The notes beneath the pieces were generated by a model. It was not told where the DNA came from. It was given only the letters and a program-made list of their open reading frames with translations, and did not search any database. From the NCBI GenBank assembly GCA_002501805.1, contig DAOI01000020.1, forward strand, positions 23,793-44,735: a DNA stretch of 20,943 nucleotides. Direction: 5' to 3'. Source of the stretch: Euryarchaeota archaeon UBA463 (GTDB lineage: Archaea > Thermoplasmatota > Poseidoniia > Poseidoniales > Thalassarchaeaceae). Every line of letters starts with the position of its first letter. Positions within the stretch are counted from its first letter, which is position 1. Position numbers and translations under genes: made by a program. This document shows, one piece after another, positions 1 through 7,059 of the stretch.

Positions 1-860
1 AGGGGTGGCATCCCCGGAGGAGTGTGCGGTTGTGTATCGTCTGGAGTATCATCAACTATTGGCAGTGTTCCCTTCTGAGGAATCTCCAGAGGAGCCCTAA
101 TCATAAGTACCCTGTCTGAGTCTATTCTGAAGTAGGTTATTCCAAGTGGCTTTCCTGTATCTGGATTTTCAGGTTCTTCGAAGACCTGAATATCATGTTC
201 TCCGTCTCTGAGCAAAGTTGCTAGATCTTCGCCATCTTCAGCTTCAGACCACTTCCTAGCCATGGATGCCTTCCTTTCGGCGAGCTTCATCCTCCTTCTT
301 CGTTCAATATCGGAGAGCATCTTTTCCCTCTTCTCTCTTCTCTGGACGATGAATCCTTCAATTTCTTCTTCTTCATCGGAAACTGCATCTCCCTTAGCGA
401 CGTATTTCATAGCCACGTTTGTCCCTTCGGGAAGTATATGAGGCGGATCTATTGGACTGGTGTCCTCTGAAAATTGGGGGGCTGGTGTAGTAGGCACCAT
501 GACAGGTAGAGTGGGAGGGGGCATCATAACGGGTAATGGGGGCAATGGCATTGTTGAAGATGTGGATGGCCTTCCTCTTGATCTTCTCATTTCAGATTCC
601 TCCGTATCGGACAGCTCCACTAATTCATCCTCTAACTGTTTCAATTCAGGTTCGGGAGATGGTTCGGAGGGCTGGGGGTCATCCATAGCGGGAATAATCA
701 TCTTCTCACGACCAGTAAAAATTAGGAGAGAAGCTAGGGCAAGAAGTACTGTTCCTCCGGCTATTCTCTGTGTTAGATCAACCTCCCCCTGGAGAATCAG
801 AAAGAGTATTGAGCCTACGATTAGGGCCGTCCAATTGATTAGTCTAGTCAGAGAAACCAT
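1..860 (-). CDS. Membrane protein with Pro-rich linker, 3' end cut by window edge
   Basis: This minus-strand frame is open from an ATG at 860 to base 1, so 286 residues are visible and the C-terminus lies outside the window. Two hydrophobic segments (about residues 10-25 and 32-49) form a short hairpin. They are followed by an acidic stretch, a Pro/Met/Thr-rich low-complexity linker (about 100-140), a strongly charged Lys/Arg/Glu helical stretch (about 180-215) and a more ordered part near 220-265. It starts 34 bases after the rdgB stop codon, with a GGGAGTG ribosome-binding-like stretch just upstream, so it is probably the third gene of the bud32-rdgB unit. I recognise no family and assign no function. 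A two-helix anchor with a long soluble tail is all the sequence supports. The plus-strand frame across the linker is a shadow of its biased composition. Confidence 0.8.
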   Translation of the reverse strand, partial: MVSLTRLINWTALIVGSILFLILQGEVDLTQRIAGGTVLLALASLLIFTGREKMIIPAMDDPQPSEPSPEPELKQLEDELVELSDTEESEMRRSRGRPSTSSTMPLPPLPVMMPPPTLPVMVPTTPAPQFSEDTSPIDPPHILPEGTNVAMKYVAKGDAVSDEEEEIEGFIVQRREKREKMLSDIERRRRMKLAERKASMARKWSEAEDGEDLATLLRDGEHDIQVFEEPENPDTGKPLGITYFRIDSDRVLMIRAPLEIPQKGTLPIVDDTPDDTQPHTPPGMPP

Positions 861-894
861 GCCACTCCCAGTCCTGACAGGAGGGGGTATGACT

Positions 895-1488
895 TCACAT
901 TGACGGGGGAGTGATGGCCTCAGACAGCGCCTTCAGTGATTTCCCTCTGTGCGAGAATGATGATTTTTCTGATTCATTCATTTGTCCGAATGACACTTCG
1001 TTTGATCCATTGGGAATAAAAATAGGATCATAGCCGAAACCGGCCTGCCCGGATATCTCTTTGCCTATCTTGCCTCGGCATACTCCAGTTCTAATTATTC
1101 TCTTTCCGTTAATGACCAGAACACTCACTGCCCTGTACTCACAATGTCTATCTACTTCTTCACTCATAATCTTCAGAATTCCATTGAGTCCAATTGTTTT
1201 GAAAACATACGAAGAATAAACACCCGGAAAACCGTTTAATGAATCAATGAATAGTCCTGAGTCTTCGACTAGAATAGCGCAGTCCGAAAGTTCTGATTCT
1301 GAAATCATACTGATTGCCTGATCGGATTTTGAAAGAGCTACTTCCATCAATTCCGATGTCTGTGGCTCGATAAAATTTGGAGGTTTTCCCTCGATTAATA
1401 GAAGCTCGACATCGTGTCCCAGAGGTTCTAGATATTCTCTAGCCTCTCCTAGCTTTTTTGAATTTCCCGTTGCGAAAAATATTCTCAT
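895..1488 (-). CDS. rdgB: XTP/dITP pyrophosphatase (RdgB/HAM1 family)
   Basis: Predicted cytosolic house-cleaning enzyme that hydrolyses non-canonical purine nucleoside triphosphates (ITP, dITP, XTP) to monophosphate and pyrophosphate, keeping them out of DNA and RNA. At 197 residues it has the usual family length. The family landmarks are present in order: ATGNSKK near the N-terminus (residues 6-12), EDSGL (75-79) followed by FPGVYSS, FGYDP (151-155), and SHRGKSLKAL near the C-terminus (179-188). It starts 4 bases after the bud32 stop codon, so the two are almost certainly co-transcribed. A HAM1-type gene beside a KEOPS kinase gene is, to my knowledge, a recurring archaeal arrangement. The family assignment is secure; the substrate preference is inferred from the family. 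Confidence 0.95.
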   Translation of the reverse strand: MRIFFATGNSKKLGEAREYLEPLGHDVELLLIEGKPPNFIEPQTSELMEVALSKSDQAISMISESELSDCAILVEDSGLFIDSLNGFPGVYSSYVFKTIGLNGILKIMSEEVDRHCEYRAVSVLVINGKRIIRTGVCRGKIGKEISGQAGFGYDPIFIPNGSNEVSFGQMNESEKSSFSHRGKSLKALSEAITPPSM

Positions 1489-1492
1489 TTTA

Positions 1493-2155
1493 CTACCCCA
1501 AATATCTGACTCTGTTCCTGATTTGGTTGAATCTTGAAATTACAGAGTCTGGACTATACGGCGATTCATCGGATGAAAATGAGCTGTATCCTCTTAGCAC
1601 TACATCCATTGCATTCTCGAGCTCGGAATGACTTGCCGATAAGCATTCATTCAAAACTTGAAGATCCTGGCCCATATGCTCTAGTTCTGCAGAGATTCTA
1701 GATAGTCCGAAATCTAGTAACGAGATTTTTCCGTTTTCATCAATCATGATATTATGGGTTGTTAAATCACCATGAGAGAAACCGAGTTCATGGAGTTCTC
1801 TTATTTTCATACCTATCTCGAACATATCATCTACTCCCCTCGTTCCGTCAACTAATGATTGATATATCGGATTTCCTTCCAATATAGAGAGTACCATCCA
1901 TCCCTCTTCTTGATTTATCTGAAGTAGTCTGGGTGCGGAGAATTCTGTAATCTGTAATCTAGAAAGTACCTTTGCCTCTACTGATATTCGACTCTTTGTC
2001 AGCCTATTATCTAGCTCCAAGTGCCTGTAACCTCTTCTTCTACGCGACTTAAGGACTGCAGGAATGCCAAGCCACAGGCCCGAGCTCACACTCGCCTCGG
2101 CCCCGACATGAATCAACTCAGACTCTTCCCAGTACTGGAAACACAGGCCGGCCAT
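1493..2155 (-). CDS. bud32: KEOPS-complex atypical kinase Bud32
   Basis: Small RIO-like kinase/ATPase of the KEOPS complex, which with Kae1, Cgi121 and Pcc1 makes the t6A37 modification of ANN-decoding tRNAs. At 220 residues it is a stand-alone Bud32, not the Kae1-Bud32 fusion found in several archaea; Kae1 is not visible here. Landmarks: GAEASV in the nucleotide loop (18-23), the ATP lysine K36, the basic region after it with YRHLELD, E60 as the probable helix-C glutamate, the catalytic loop HGDLTTHN (128-135, D130), and DFGLS (148-152, D148). The ATG at 2155 fits, because LIHVGAEA lies at the normal distance from the N-terminus. Its 5' end runs close to the divergent nadA gene. A TTTCAAGG sequence roughly 25 bases upstream is a weak candidate promoter for a leaderless transcript. 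Confidence 0.93.
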   Translation of the reverse strand: MAGLCFQYWEESELIHVGAEASVSSGLWLGIPAVLKSRRRRGYRHLELDNRLTKSRISVEAKVLSRLQITEFSAPRLLQINQEEGWMVLSILEGNPIYQSLVDGTRGVDDMFEIGMKIRELHELGFSHGDLTTHNIMIDENGKISLLDFGLSRISAELEHMGQDLQVLNECLSASHSELENAMDVVLRGYSSFSSDESPYSPDSVISRFNQIRNRVRYLG

Positions 2156-2221
2156 AGCTATGGGATGTCACATACCTTGAAAGCGATTCCACTGAAGCGA
2201 GTAGCGGGAAAGCATATGCAA

Positions 2222-3295
2222 ATGCCATCAGCACCTTTGCCGAAAGGAGTTGTAAAACCAAAAATTTTCTCAGATGAAGAGGTTGAAGAAGAGGCAAAAA
2301 GACTGTTTGAAGCAATAGGACAGAGTTCTCGATGGAATATGAGAATATGTAGATCAATCTCTCCATTGACATTAGAAATTAATCAATTGAAGAAGGAGAA
2401 GGATGTTTTTCTGATAGCTCATTCTTATCAGACGCCTGATATTGTCTACGGCGTTGCTGATTCAGTATCTGATAGTTACACCTTATCGAAGGCTGCAAGG
2501 GATGCCCCTCAGGAAACGATACTTTTCTCAAGTGTAAGATTCATGGCTGAGACCGCTAAGATTGTTAGTCCTCACAAGACAGTTTTGCATCCATCCCCTG
2601 ACGCTGGGTGTTCCTTGAGTGATGGGATATCTGCAGAAGATGTGATCAAATTAAAGCAAAAATATCCAGGGGTGCCTGTTGCATGCTACATTAATACTAC
2701 AGCGTCAGTAAAGGCGGAATGCGATGTTTGCGTGACTAGCAGCAACTATCTGAAAATCTGTGAGAGGCTTCCAGGAGATAAGGTAATTTTCGTTCCAGAT
2801 AGATTCATGGGGAAACACATCCAAAAACATCTAGAAGGTAGTAAAGAAGTGATTATTTTCGATGGTGAATGTGAGGTTCACGCCGAGTTCACTGGAGAAA
2901 AAGTAATTTCTTGGAGAGAGAGGATGGGTTCCATAGGAGTCGATCTCCAAGTACTGGCACATCCGGAATGCGATGCAGGAGTTTTGGAGGAGAGCGATTT
3001 TGTCGGCAGTAGTGAGCTTTTGATGAAGGAGGCAATGCGATTGGCATCAGTAGGGAGTACTGATATCATGTTGATTACAGAGTGTGGGACTGCTGAGAGA
3101 GTACTTGCAGAGAGTGAGCATGAAATTAATCTCCTAGGGTCCTGTGTAATGTGCAGGCACATGAAGAGGACCCAGCTAGAGGATATTCTACAGGCACTCA
3201 GAGAGCCTGAGCCTGAACAAATAATTGAGATTGATGAAGAAATAATTTATCGAGCGAGAAAATCCCTTAGTGAAATGTTCAGACTAGCTGAGTAG
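2222..3295 (+). CDS. nadA: Quinolinate synthase NadA
   Basis: [4Fe-4S] enzyme that condenses iminoaspartate with dihydroxyacetone phosphate to quinolinate in de novo NAD synthesis. With the ATG at 2222 the protein has 357 residues. The expected cluster cysteines are present: C130 in AGCSLSD, C217 in GECEVH (87 residues later, the usual spacing) and C311 in CRHMK. Other family blocks are LIAHSYQ, FMAETAKI, VTSSN and HPEC. The frame stays open upstream to 2021, but that stretch runs antisense through the 5' end of bud32 and is unlikely to be translated. ATGs at 2165 and 2216 are alternatives; I prefer 2216 or 2222, which leave about 60 bases for divergent promoters. No nadB or nadC is adjacent. 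Its stop lies 5 bases from the convergent stop of the PAP2 gene. Confidence 0.93.
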   Translation: MPSAPLPKGVVKPKIFSDEEVEEEAKRLFEAIGQSSRWNMRICRSISPLTLEINQLKKEKDVFLIAHSYQTPDIVYGVADSVSDSYTLSKAARDAPQETILFSSVRFMAETAKIVSPHKTVLHPSPDAGCSLSDGISAEDVIKLKQKYPGVPVACYINTTASVKAECDVCVTSSNYLKICERLPGDKVIFVPDRFMGKHIQKHLEGSKEVIIFDGECEVHAEFTGEKVISWRERMGSIGVDLQVLAHPECDAGVLEESDFVGSSELLMKEAMRLASVGSTDIMLITECGTAERVLAESEHEINLLGSCVMCRHMKRTQLEDILQALREPEPEQIIEIDEEIIYRARKSLSEMFRLAE

Positions 3296-3300
3296 TCTAG

Positions 3301-5403
3301 TCATCTTTCAGACTGTTTCTGCCTTGCCCAAGTGAATACTAATGGGATTAACAGTACCACTGATGTCTGCAATATTACGGATGAATATGGTTCAAATGTC
3401 TCCTCGAGATCATACCATTTCAACTCGGCTTCCCCATTACTCGTTTCAATCCATCCAACTCCGCCCAATAGGGCCTGTGGACTAGAGTGTCTTTCATCTT
3501 CATCGAAGGTAAGTTGCTCGGTCTGATTTGACTCTATTTGGTAGATGAACACTTGATTTTCCTCAGAATTTTCTGAATTGGGTAATCCGGGCTGAAATCT
3601 TGGGATTTGGAGGAATGCAACATTACCGTTTCCGATGCTAGGAGAAGAGGATTCCCAAATTGGAGTTGAAATCATGGTTTGCATCCCAGAAACCGTATCT
3701 GCGAAAACAGTCCTGTTTATGGGCCCCACATCAACCACTGCAACAATTAATTGACCATCGACTGCGATATCGACAATTTTAGATTTTGAATAATTTATTT
3801 CGACACCTGACTGCTCAGATAAAAATTCATCCTGATCGATTTCAGCAATAACATCCAGGTATACGGCGGTTTTAGAACTGGCATCAGTAAGTGATGAGGT
3901 ATACACTGTCGGGCCTGATGTATCATCATCAATTGACCAAGCAATGGAATTTCCGGAGACCTCTAACGTATCGACATCGTCGTCTATTCCATCTAAATTG
4001 GAGATTTCTTGTTCCGAGTTCATCAACAAAATGCCATCATCAGTTAGTATTACGATAAGTGGGTTTCCATTTCCGTCGTATCCAATATCGCAAATATCAA
4101 TCACAAAATCTGTATTTTTCGAGAAAATTGGGGCATAGGGATTTTCTGAAGATTCTAAGTCATATAGATCTACCCTGGTCTGATTATTTAGTAAAAGATA
4201 TGAGCCCGAAATAGAGATATTTGGCTCTTCAAACCAGTTAGGTCCAGAAATTATTACTCCCTGTCTTTCCTCTAAACTAGTATTCAATGCCGTAATCTCG
4301 ATATCATTTATTCCATCCAGTTTTGGATCTACTTCTATTCCAATTAGCCAATCATCGGACCCGGCGGTAGAGGTCGGCCATTCGACGCCTTCGACGGGAA
4401 ACTCTTGGTGCGTAGCATCCCATAGAAGTACAAAGCCGGTTGAAAGTAGCAATGCCGCAATAAATACGCTGGTCTGCTTACTCCCTGGTTCCTTGAGCGG
4501 GGAAAACTTCTCTCTAACATAGTTTCTAGAACCTCTCAAAAAAATCTTTGGATCATCGATAAGCTTGGCAATCTTTCTCGTGAAAAGTCTTTCATCAGCA
4601 ATTGTCCAAATCCCCTTATGTGTCCTCTCAGTAACTGAGACGGCAGCAATTGCTACTATCATCCCACCAATTATATCTATAGCCCAATGGATTCCAAGAT
4701 AAATAATGGAAAAGGCCGTTAAGGCTAGGAAAATTACGAGAAATCTGCGAAACCTTAGCCATCTGCCGTCTTCATCCCATCTGGTCATTGTCAGCCATAT
4801 CGCGAAGGGTAGGCCGATGTGTAGGCTAGGCATTCCATTAGTGAACGGGTCTATACGTGTGAACCAATTATGAATCTCGGGGGTTAAATCATAGGCAATG
4901 GTTTCCATTAGGGGAATATAGTCCCCGGTTACTCTGACATTGAAGAATAGATAGAATGGGATAGCAAGAATATAGACCCAGAACATCGATAATGAGACCC
5001 TGTCGGCCATGTGACGATCATCGAAGTAAATTGGGTAGACGAAGGAGGCAAATGTCGCGGTCATGAATCCCATGACGTAGAAGTGAGTTAGGGCAACATC
5101 CAAGAGATCGTTCCTGAATCCCTCCTGTACCCACAGTACGATATCTCCTTCGATAGCATATACATAGGGAGTCATGTCCAGTTGTGTATTTGCCATCAGG
5201 ACTCTATCCAGGCCATCTAAAATATCCTTCCATAGATATACTGAGAATACCACAATCATGTGCGCCCAATATCTTCGGAACATATCTATGAAGCCTTCAA
5301 TTCTAACCTTCGCATAAGGGGGCTTGAAAATCGGCATCATTGCGACACTGATTAGTATAGCACCTGTTATCCAAGTGATGTAGATCCCGCTTCCTACTGC
5401 CAT
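3301..5403 (-). CDS. PAP2-superfamily membrane phosphatase/phosphotransferase with large extracytoplasmic domain
   Basis: A 700-residue two-part protein. Residues 1-260 form a polytopic membrane unit of about six helices with PAP2 landmarks: MPSLH (191-195, a variant of PSGH) and YLGIHWAID (235-243) with the paired His239 and Asp243. The spacing and PSxH form resemble the PAP2_3/Aur1-like branch, which acts on lipid-linked phosphates or inositol phospholipids, so a lipid phosphatase or headgroup transferase is inferred. A basic cytoplasmic stretch (about 260-310) leads to a helix at about 312-328. A ~345-residue Asp/Ser/Asn-rich domain follows, with repeated beta-strand-like units such as FIYQIES and LKWYDLEE that suggest a beta-propeller. 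A last helix (about 675-692) and the basic end RQKQSER complete it. The gene lies 56 bases behind mrp on the same strand. The substrate is unknown. Confidence 0.8.
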   Translation of the reverse strand: MAVGSGIYITWITGAILISVAMMPIFKPPYAKVRIEGFIDMFRRYWAHMIVVFSVYLWKDILDGLDRVLMANTQLDMTPYVYAIEGDIVLWVQEGFRNDLLDVALTHFYVMGFMTATFASFVYPIYFDDRHMADRVSLSMFWVYILAIPFYLFFNVRVTGDYIPLMETIAYDLTPEIHNWFTRIDPFTNGMPSLHIGLPFAIWLTMTRWDEDGRWLRFRRFLVIFLALTAFSIIYLGIHWAIDIIGGMIVAIAAVSVTERTHKGIWTIADERLFTRKIAKLIDDPKIFLRGSRNYVREKFSPLKEPGSKQTSVFIAALLLSTGFVLLWDATHQEFPVEGVEWPTSTAGSDDWLIGIEVDPKLDGINDIEITALNTSLEERQGVIISGPNWFEEPNISISGSYLLLNNQTRVDLYDLESSENPYAPIFSKNTDFVIDICDIGYDGNGNPLIVILTDDGILLMNSEQEISNLDGIDDDVDTLEVSGNSIAWSIDDDTSGPTVYTSSLTDASSKTAVYLDVIAEIDQDEFLSEQSGVEINYSKSKIVDIAVDGQLIVAVVDVGPINRTVFADTVSGMQTMISTPIWESSSPSIGNGNVAFLQIPRFQPGLPNSENSEENQVFIYQIESNQTEQLTFDEDERHSSPQALLGGVGWIETSNGEAELKWYDLEETFEPYSSVILQTSVVLLIPLVFTWARQKQSER

Positions 5404-5459
5404 TTCAATACCTGCCGAGAAGCATATTTGACATGAATTCGACCCTTGAAATGATGATT

Positions 5460-6464
5460 TCAGGTGATCTTCACTTGATGAGTGTCACCCTTTTCCAATG
5501 ACAAAAGTATCTCCTCGACGACCTTGCTGAAAGATTGTGCAGTTTCTCCTTCTGGCTCTGCCACAATTCTATGAACACCATCATCTCCTCCTCTTACAAC
5601 TCCAGGATCGAAGGGGAGTCTACCCAAGAAGGGGACTTCGAGCTCCATTGCCGAATCTTCCCCCCCTCCTGATTTGAATAAATCTAGAGTTACGGACCAT
5701 TTTCCCTCGGGCGAGGCAGTGATATCTATGGGCACTCCCTTGGGGCCAATCACAGATATCTGGCTACCAGCTTCAGCTGTACCGGAAAGGGTGTATCCAC
5801 TCATATTCTCGACAACACCAAGTACTGGGACTGAGATTGTTTTAGCGAAGTTGATTGACTTTCGACTATCCAAAAGTGCGACTTCTTGAGGCGTGGTTAC
5901 TATAACCACTCCATCCAGATTAGGTAGAGTTTGGCTTACCGTCAGTGGTTCGTCTCCAGTACCCGGGGGGAAGTCTATCACAAGTGCATCAAGCTCTCCC
6001 CATGCCACATCTCCGATGAACTGCTGAATAGCGCCTAGTTTTATTGGCCCCCTCCAAATGACAGGCTTATCCGGATCTTCAATCAAGAATGCCATTGAAA
6101 TGACCTTTATCCCATGTGGGCCTATTGCTGGGAATATCTGTCCATCCTCTATGTGTAGCTCTGTCCCCTCAATACCTAGCATCTTAGGTACATTAGGGCC
6201 GGTAATATCTATGTCCATTAATCCGACTTTCTTTCCCATTCGTGCCAGAGAAAGTGCGATACCTGTAGCTACAGTGGTCTTTCCAACACCTCCCTTTCCA
6301 GAGAGGACCATGATTTTATGACGAATTCCCTCGCTCATTTTTGACATCCTCATCTTTCTTTGCATCTGCTGGTAGGCCTGCTCCATCTGAGCTCTCTGAT
6401 TCGAGTTGGCTTCCTCTTGCGGGGGAGAGTCGGGGGTATGATGAGACACGGGTGAATCTGCCAT
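5460..6464 (-). CDS. Mrp/NBP35-type P-loop ATPase, cysteine-free
   Basis: SIMIBI-class P-loop ATPase of the Mrp/ApbC/NBP35 family, whose usual role is carrying iron-sulfur clusters to apoproteins. The 334 residues show the deviant Walker A GKGGVGKTT (56-64), MDIDITGPN (83-91), DFPPGTGDEP (164-173), TTPQEVALLD (190-199), VVENMSG (217-223) and VPFLGRLPFDP (277-287). A polar, Gln/Met-rich leader of about 48 residues precedes the fold. The oddity is that the protein contains no cysteine. The loop after ENMS, where family members carry the CxxC that bridges a cluster between subunits, is replaced by about 40 residues resembling an Ig-like repeat. Either it does not bind a cluster in the standard way, or it does another job. 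A TATA-like sequence about 22 bases upstream of the ATG suggests a leaderless transcript. Confidence 0.9.
   Translation of the reverse strand: MADSPVSHHTPDSPPQEEANSNQRAQMEQAYQQMQRKMRMSKMSEGIRHKIMVLSGKGGVGKTTVATGIALSLARMGKKVGLMDIDITGPNVPKMLGIEGTELHIEDGQIFPAIGPHGIKVISMAFLIEDPDKPVIWRGPIKLGAIQQFIGDVAWGELDALVIDFPPGTGDEPLTVSQTLPNLDGVVIVTTPQEVALLDSRKSINFAKTISVPVLGVVENMSGYTLSGTAEAGSQISVIGPKGVPIDITASPEGKWSVTLDLFKSGGGEDSAMELEVPFLGRLPFDPGVVRGGDDGVHRIVAEPEGETAQSFSKVVEEILLSLEKGDTHQVKIT
5676..5798 (-). other. Ig-like (Big-type) sequence replacing the CxxC loop of Mrp
   Basis: This stretch encodes residues 223-263 of the Mrp-type ATPase. The order SGTAEAGSQISV, a Gly-Pro turn, PIDITA, then PEGKWSVTL closely follows the pattern of bacterial Ig-like repeats of secreted proteins, in which SGTAxxGS, VTV and DGxWSVTL are typical. 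In ordinary Mrp proteins about a dozen residues with CPxCG fill this place before the Gly-rich GGGE, which is kept here (266-269). The pattern match is by eye; only a profile search or structure prediction could confirm the fold. Confidence 0.6.
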
Positions 6465-6565
6465 GATGCATGGTAAGAGCGCATATACTTCAATGCTATT
6501 CTATTGCAAATGTAACTGGTTTCTATTGAGAATGATTTAATTTAGTAATATTCATTCAGAAATAT
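6465..6565. promoter_or_regulatory. Divergent promoter region between mrp and arsC-like genes
   Basis: A 101-base AT-rich spacer separates two outward-facing genes. On the minus strand a GTATATGC sequence (about 6481-6488) is centred some 20 bases upstream of the mrp ATG. On the plus strand ATTTAATTTA (about 6535-6544) is centred some 26 bases upstream of the arsC-like GTG. Both distances would put transcription starts at or next to the start codons, as expected for leaderless archaeal genes. Neither gene has a clear Shine-Dalgarno sequence. TATA calls in AT-rich DNA are weak evidence. Confidence 0.45.
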
Positions 6566-6943
6566 GTGAAAGTACTATTCGTCTGCGTTGGGAACACTTG
6601 CAGGAGCCAGATGGCTGAGGCCATATGTAAGAGTCTGGGGCACTCTGCTGATTCTGCTGGAACTCACCCCGGGAGTGAAGTCAATCCAAATGCGATTATA
6701 GCATTAGAAGAGAAGGGAATAGAGTCGGCTGGACTTCGTCCGAAGTCCATAGATGATATCGTTACAGATGGCTATGATAAGATAATCAGCATGGGGTGTG
6801 GGGTTCATTGCCCGAATATTCGTATTGACTACGACTGGGGGCTCGATGACCCTCACGGAAAGCCACTAGAAATCTACAGATCAACAAGAGATTCAATAAT
6901 TGAATTGCTAAGTGATTTAATCGAAAAAGAGACCGACGCTTAG
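6566..6943 (+). CDS. ArsC-like arsenate reductase / low-molecular-weight phosphatase family
   Basis: A 125-residue protein of the low-molecular-weight tyrosine phosphatase fold, closest in pattern to thioredoxin-coupled arsenate reductases. The P-loop is CVGNTCRS (C7 to R13, the CX5R signature), followed by QMAEA. The family Asp-Pro acid is in WGLDDPHGKP. The segment MGCGVHCP supplies C78 and C82, fitting the redox cysteine pair that separates ArsC from plain phosphatases. It probably reduces arsenate to arsenite in the cytosol; no efflux pump or ArsR-like regulator is adjacent, so a phosphatase or other redox role remains possible. The start is GTG at 6566, because the ATG one base out of frame is followed at once by a stop. 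It lies 29 bases upstream of tRNA-Gly on the same strand. Confidence 0.85.
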   Translation: MKVLFVCVGNTCRSQMAEAICKSLGHSADSAGTHPGSEVNPNAIIALEEKGIESAGLRPKSIDDIVTDGYDKIISMGCGVHCPNIRIDYDWGLDDPHGKPLEIYRSTRDSIIELLSDLIEKETDA

Positions 6944-6972
6944 AAAAGCGATTCTGCTTTCCCAACATTCAC

Positions 6973-7047
6973 ACGAGTGTAGTGTAGTGGTTATCACCCG
7001 GCGTTGCCAACGCCGGAACCCGGGTTCAAATCCCGGCACTCGTACCA
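6973..7047 (+). tRNA. tRNA-Gly (anticodon GCC), CCA encoded
   Basis: A full cloverleaf can be folded by hand. The acceptor stem is 6973-6979 with 7037-7043, all seven pairs matched. The D arm is 6982-6997. The anticodon stem (6999-7003 with 7011-7015) is five G-C/C-G pairs around loop TTGCCAA, with anticodon GCC at 7006-7008. The variable loop has four bases. The T arm is CCGGG-TTCAAAT-CCCGG (7020-7036). The discriminator is A7044 and CCA is encoded at 7045-7047. There is no intron. Oddities are an A1-U72 first pair, where tRNA-Gly normally has G1-C72, and C at position 26. No promoter of its own is visible in the 29 bases after the arsC-like gene, so read-through from that gene is possible. 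Confidence 0.95.
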
Positions 7048-7059
7048 CTCTATCTCCAA

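Noticed and set aside
460..903. Plus-strand open frame of 147 codons opposite the first gene
   Set aside because: Its Gly/Ser-rich composition mirrors the Pro-rich and acidic minus-strand gene, which is open across the whole region, has a plausible start and follows rdgB. The plus frame has no recognisable feature.
2021..2221. N-terminal extension of NadA by up to 67 residues
   Set aside because: It lies antisense to the conserved 5' part of bud32, has no NadA-like sequence, and would remove any divergent promoter space.
6945..6960. AAAGC/GCTTT hairpin between the arsC-like gene and tRNA-Gly
   Set aside because: Only five pairs around a six-base loop and no T-run; too short to call a terminator or processing site.
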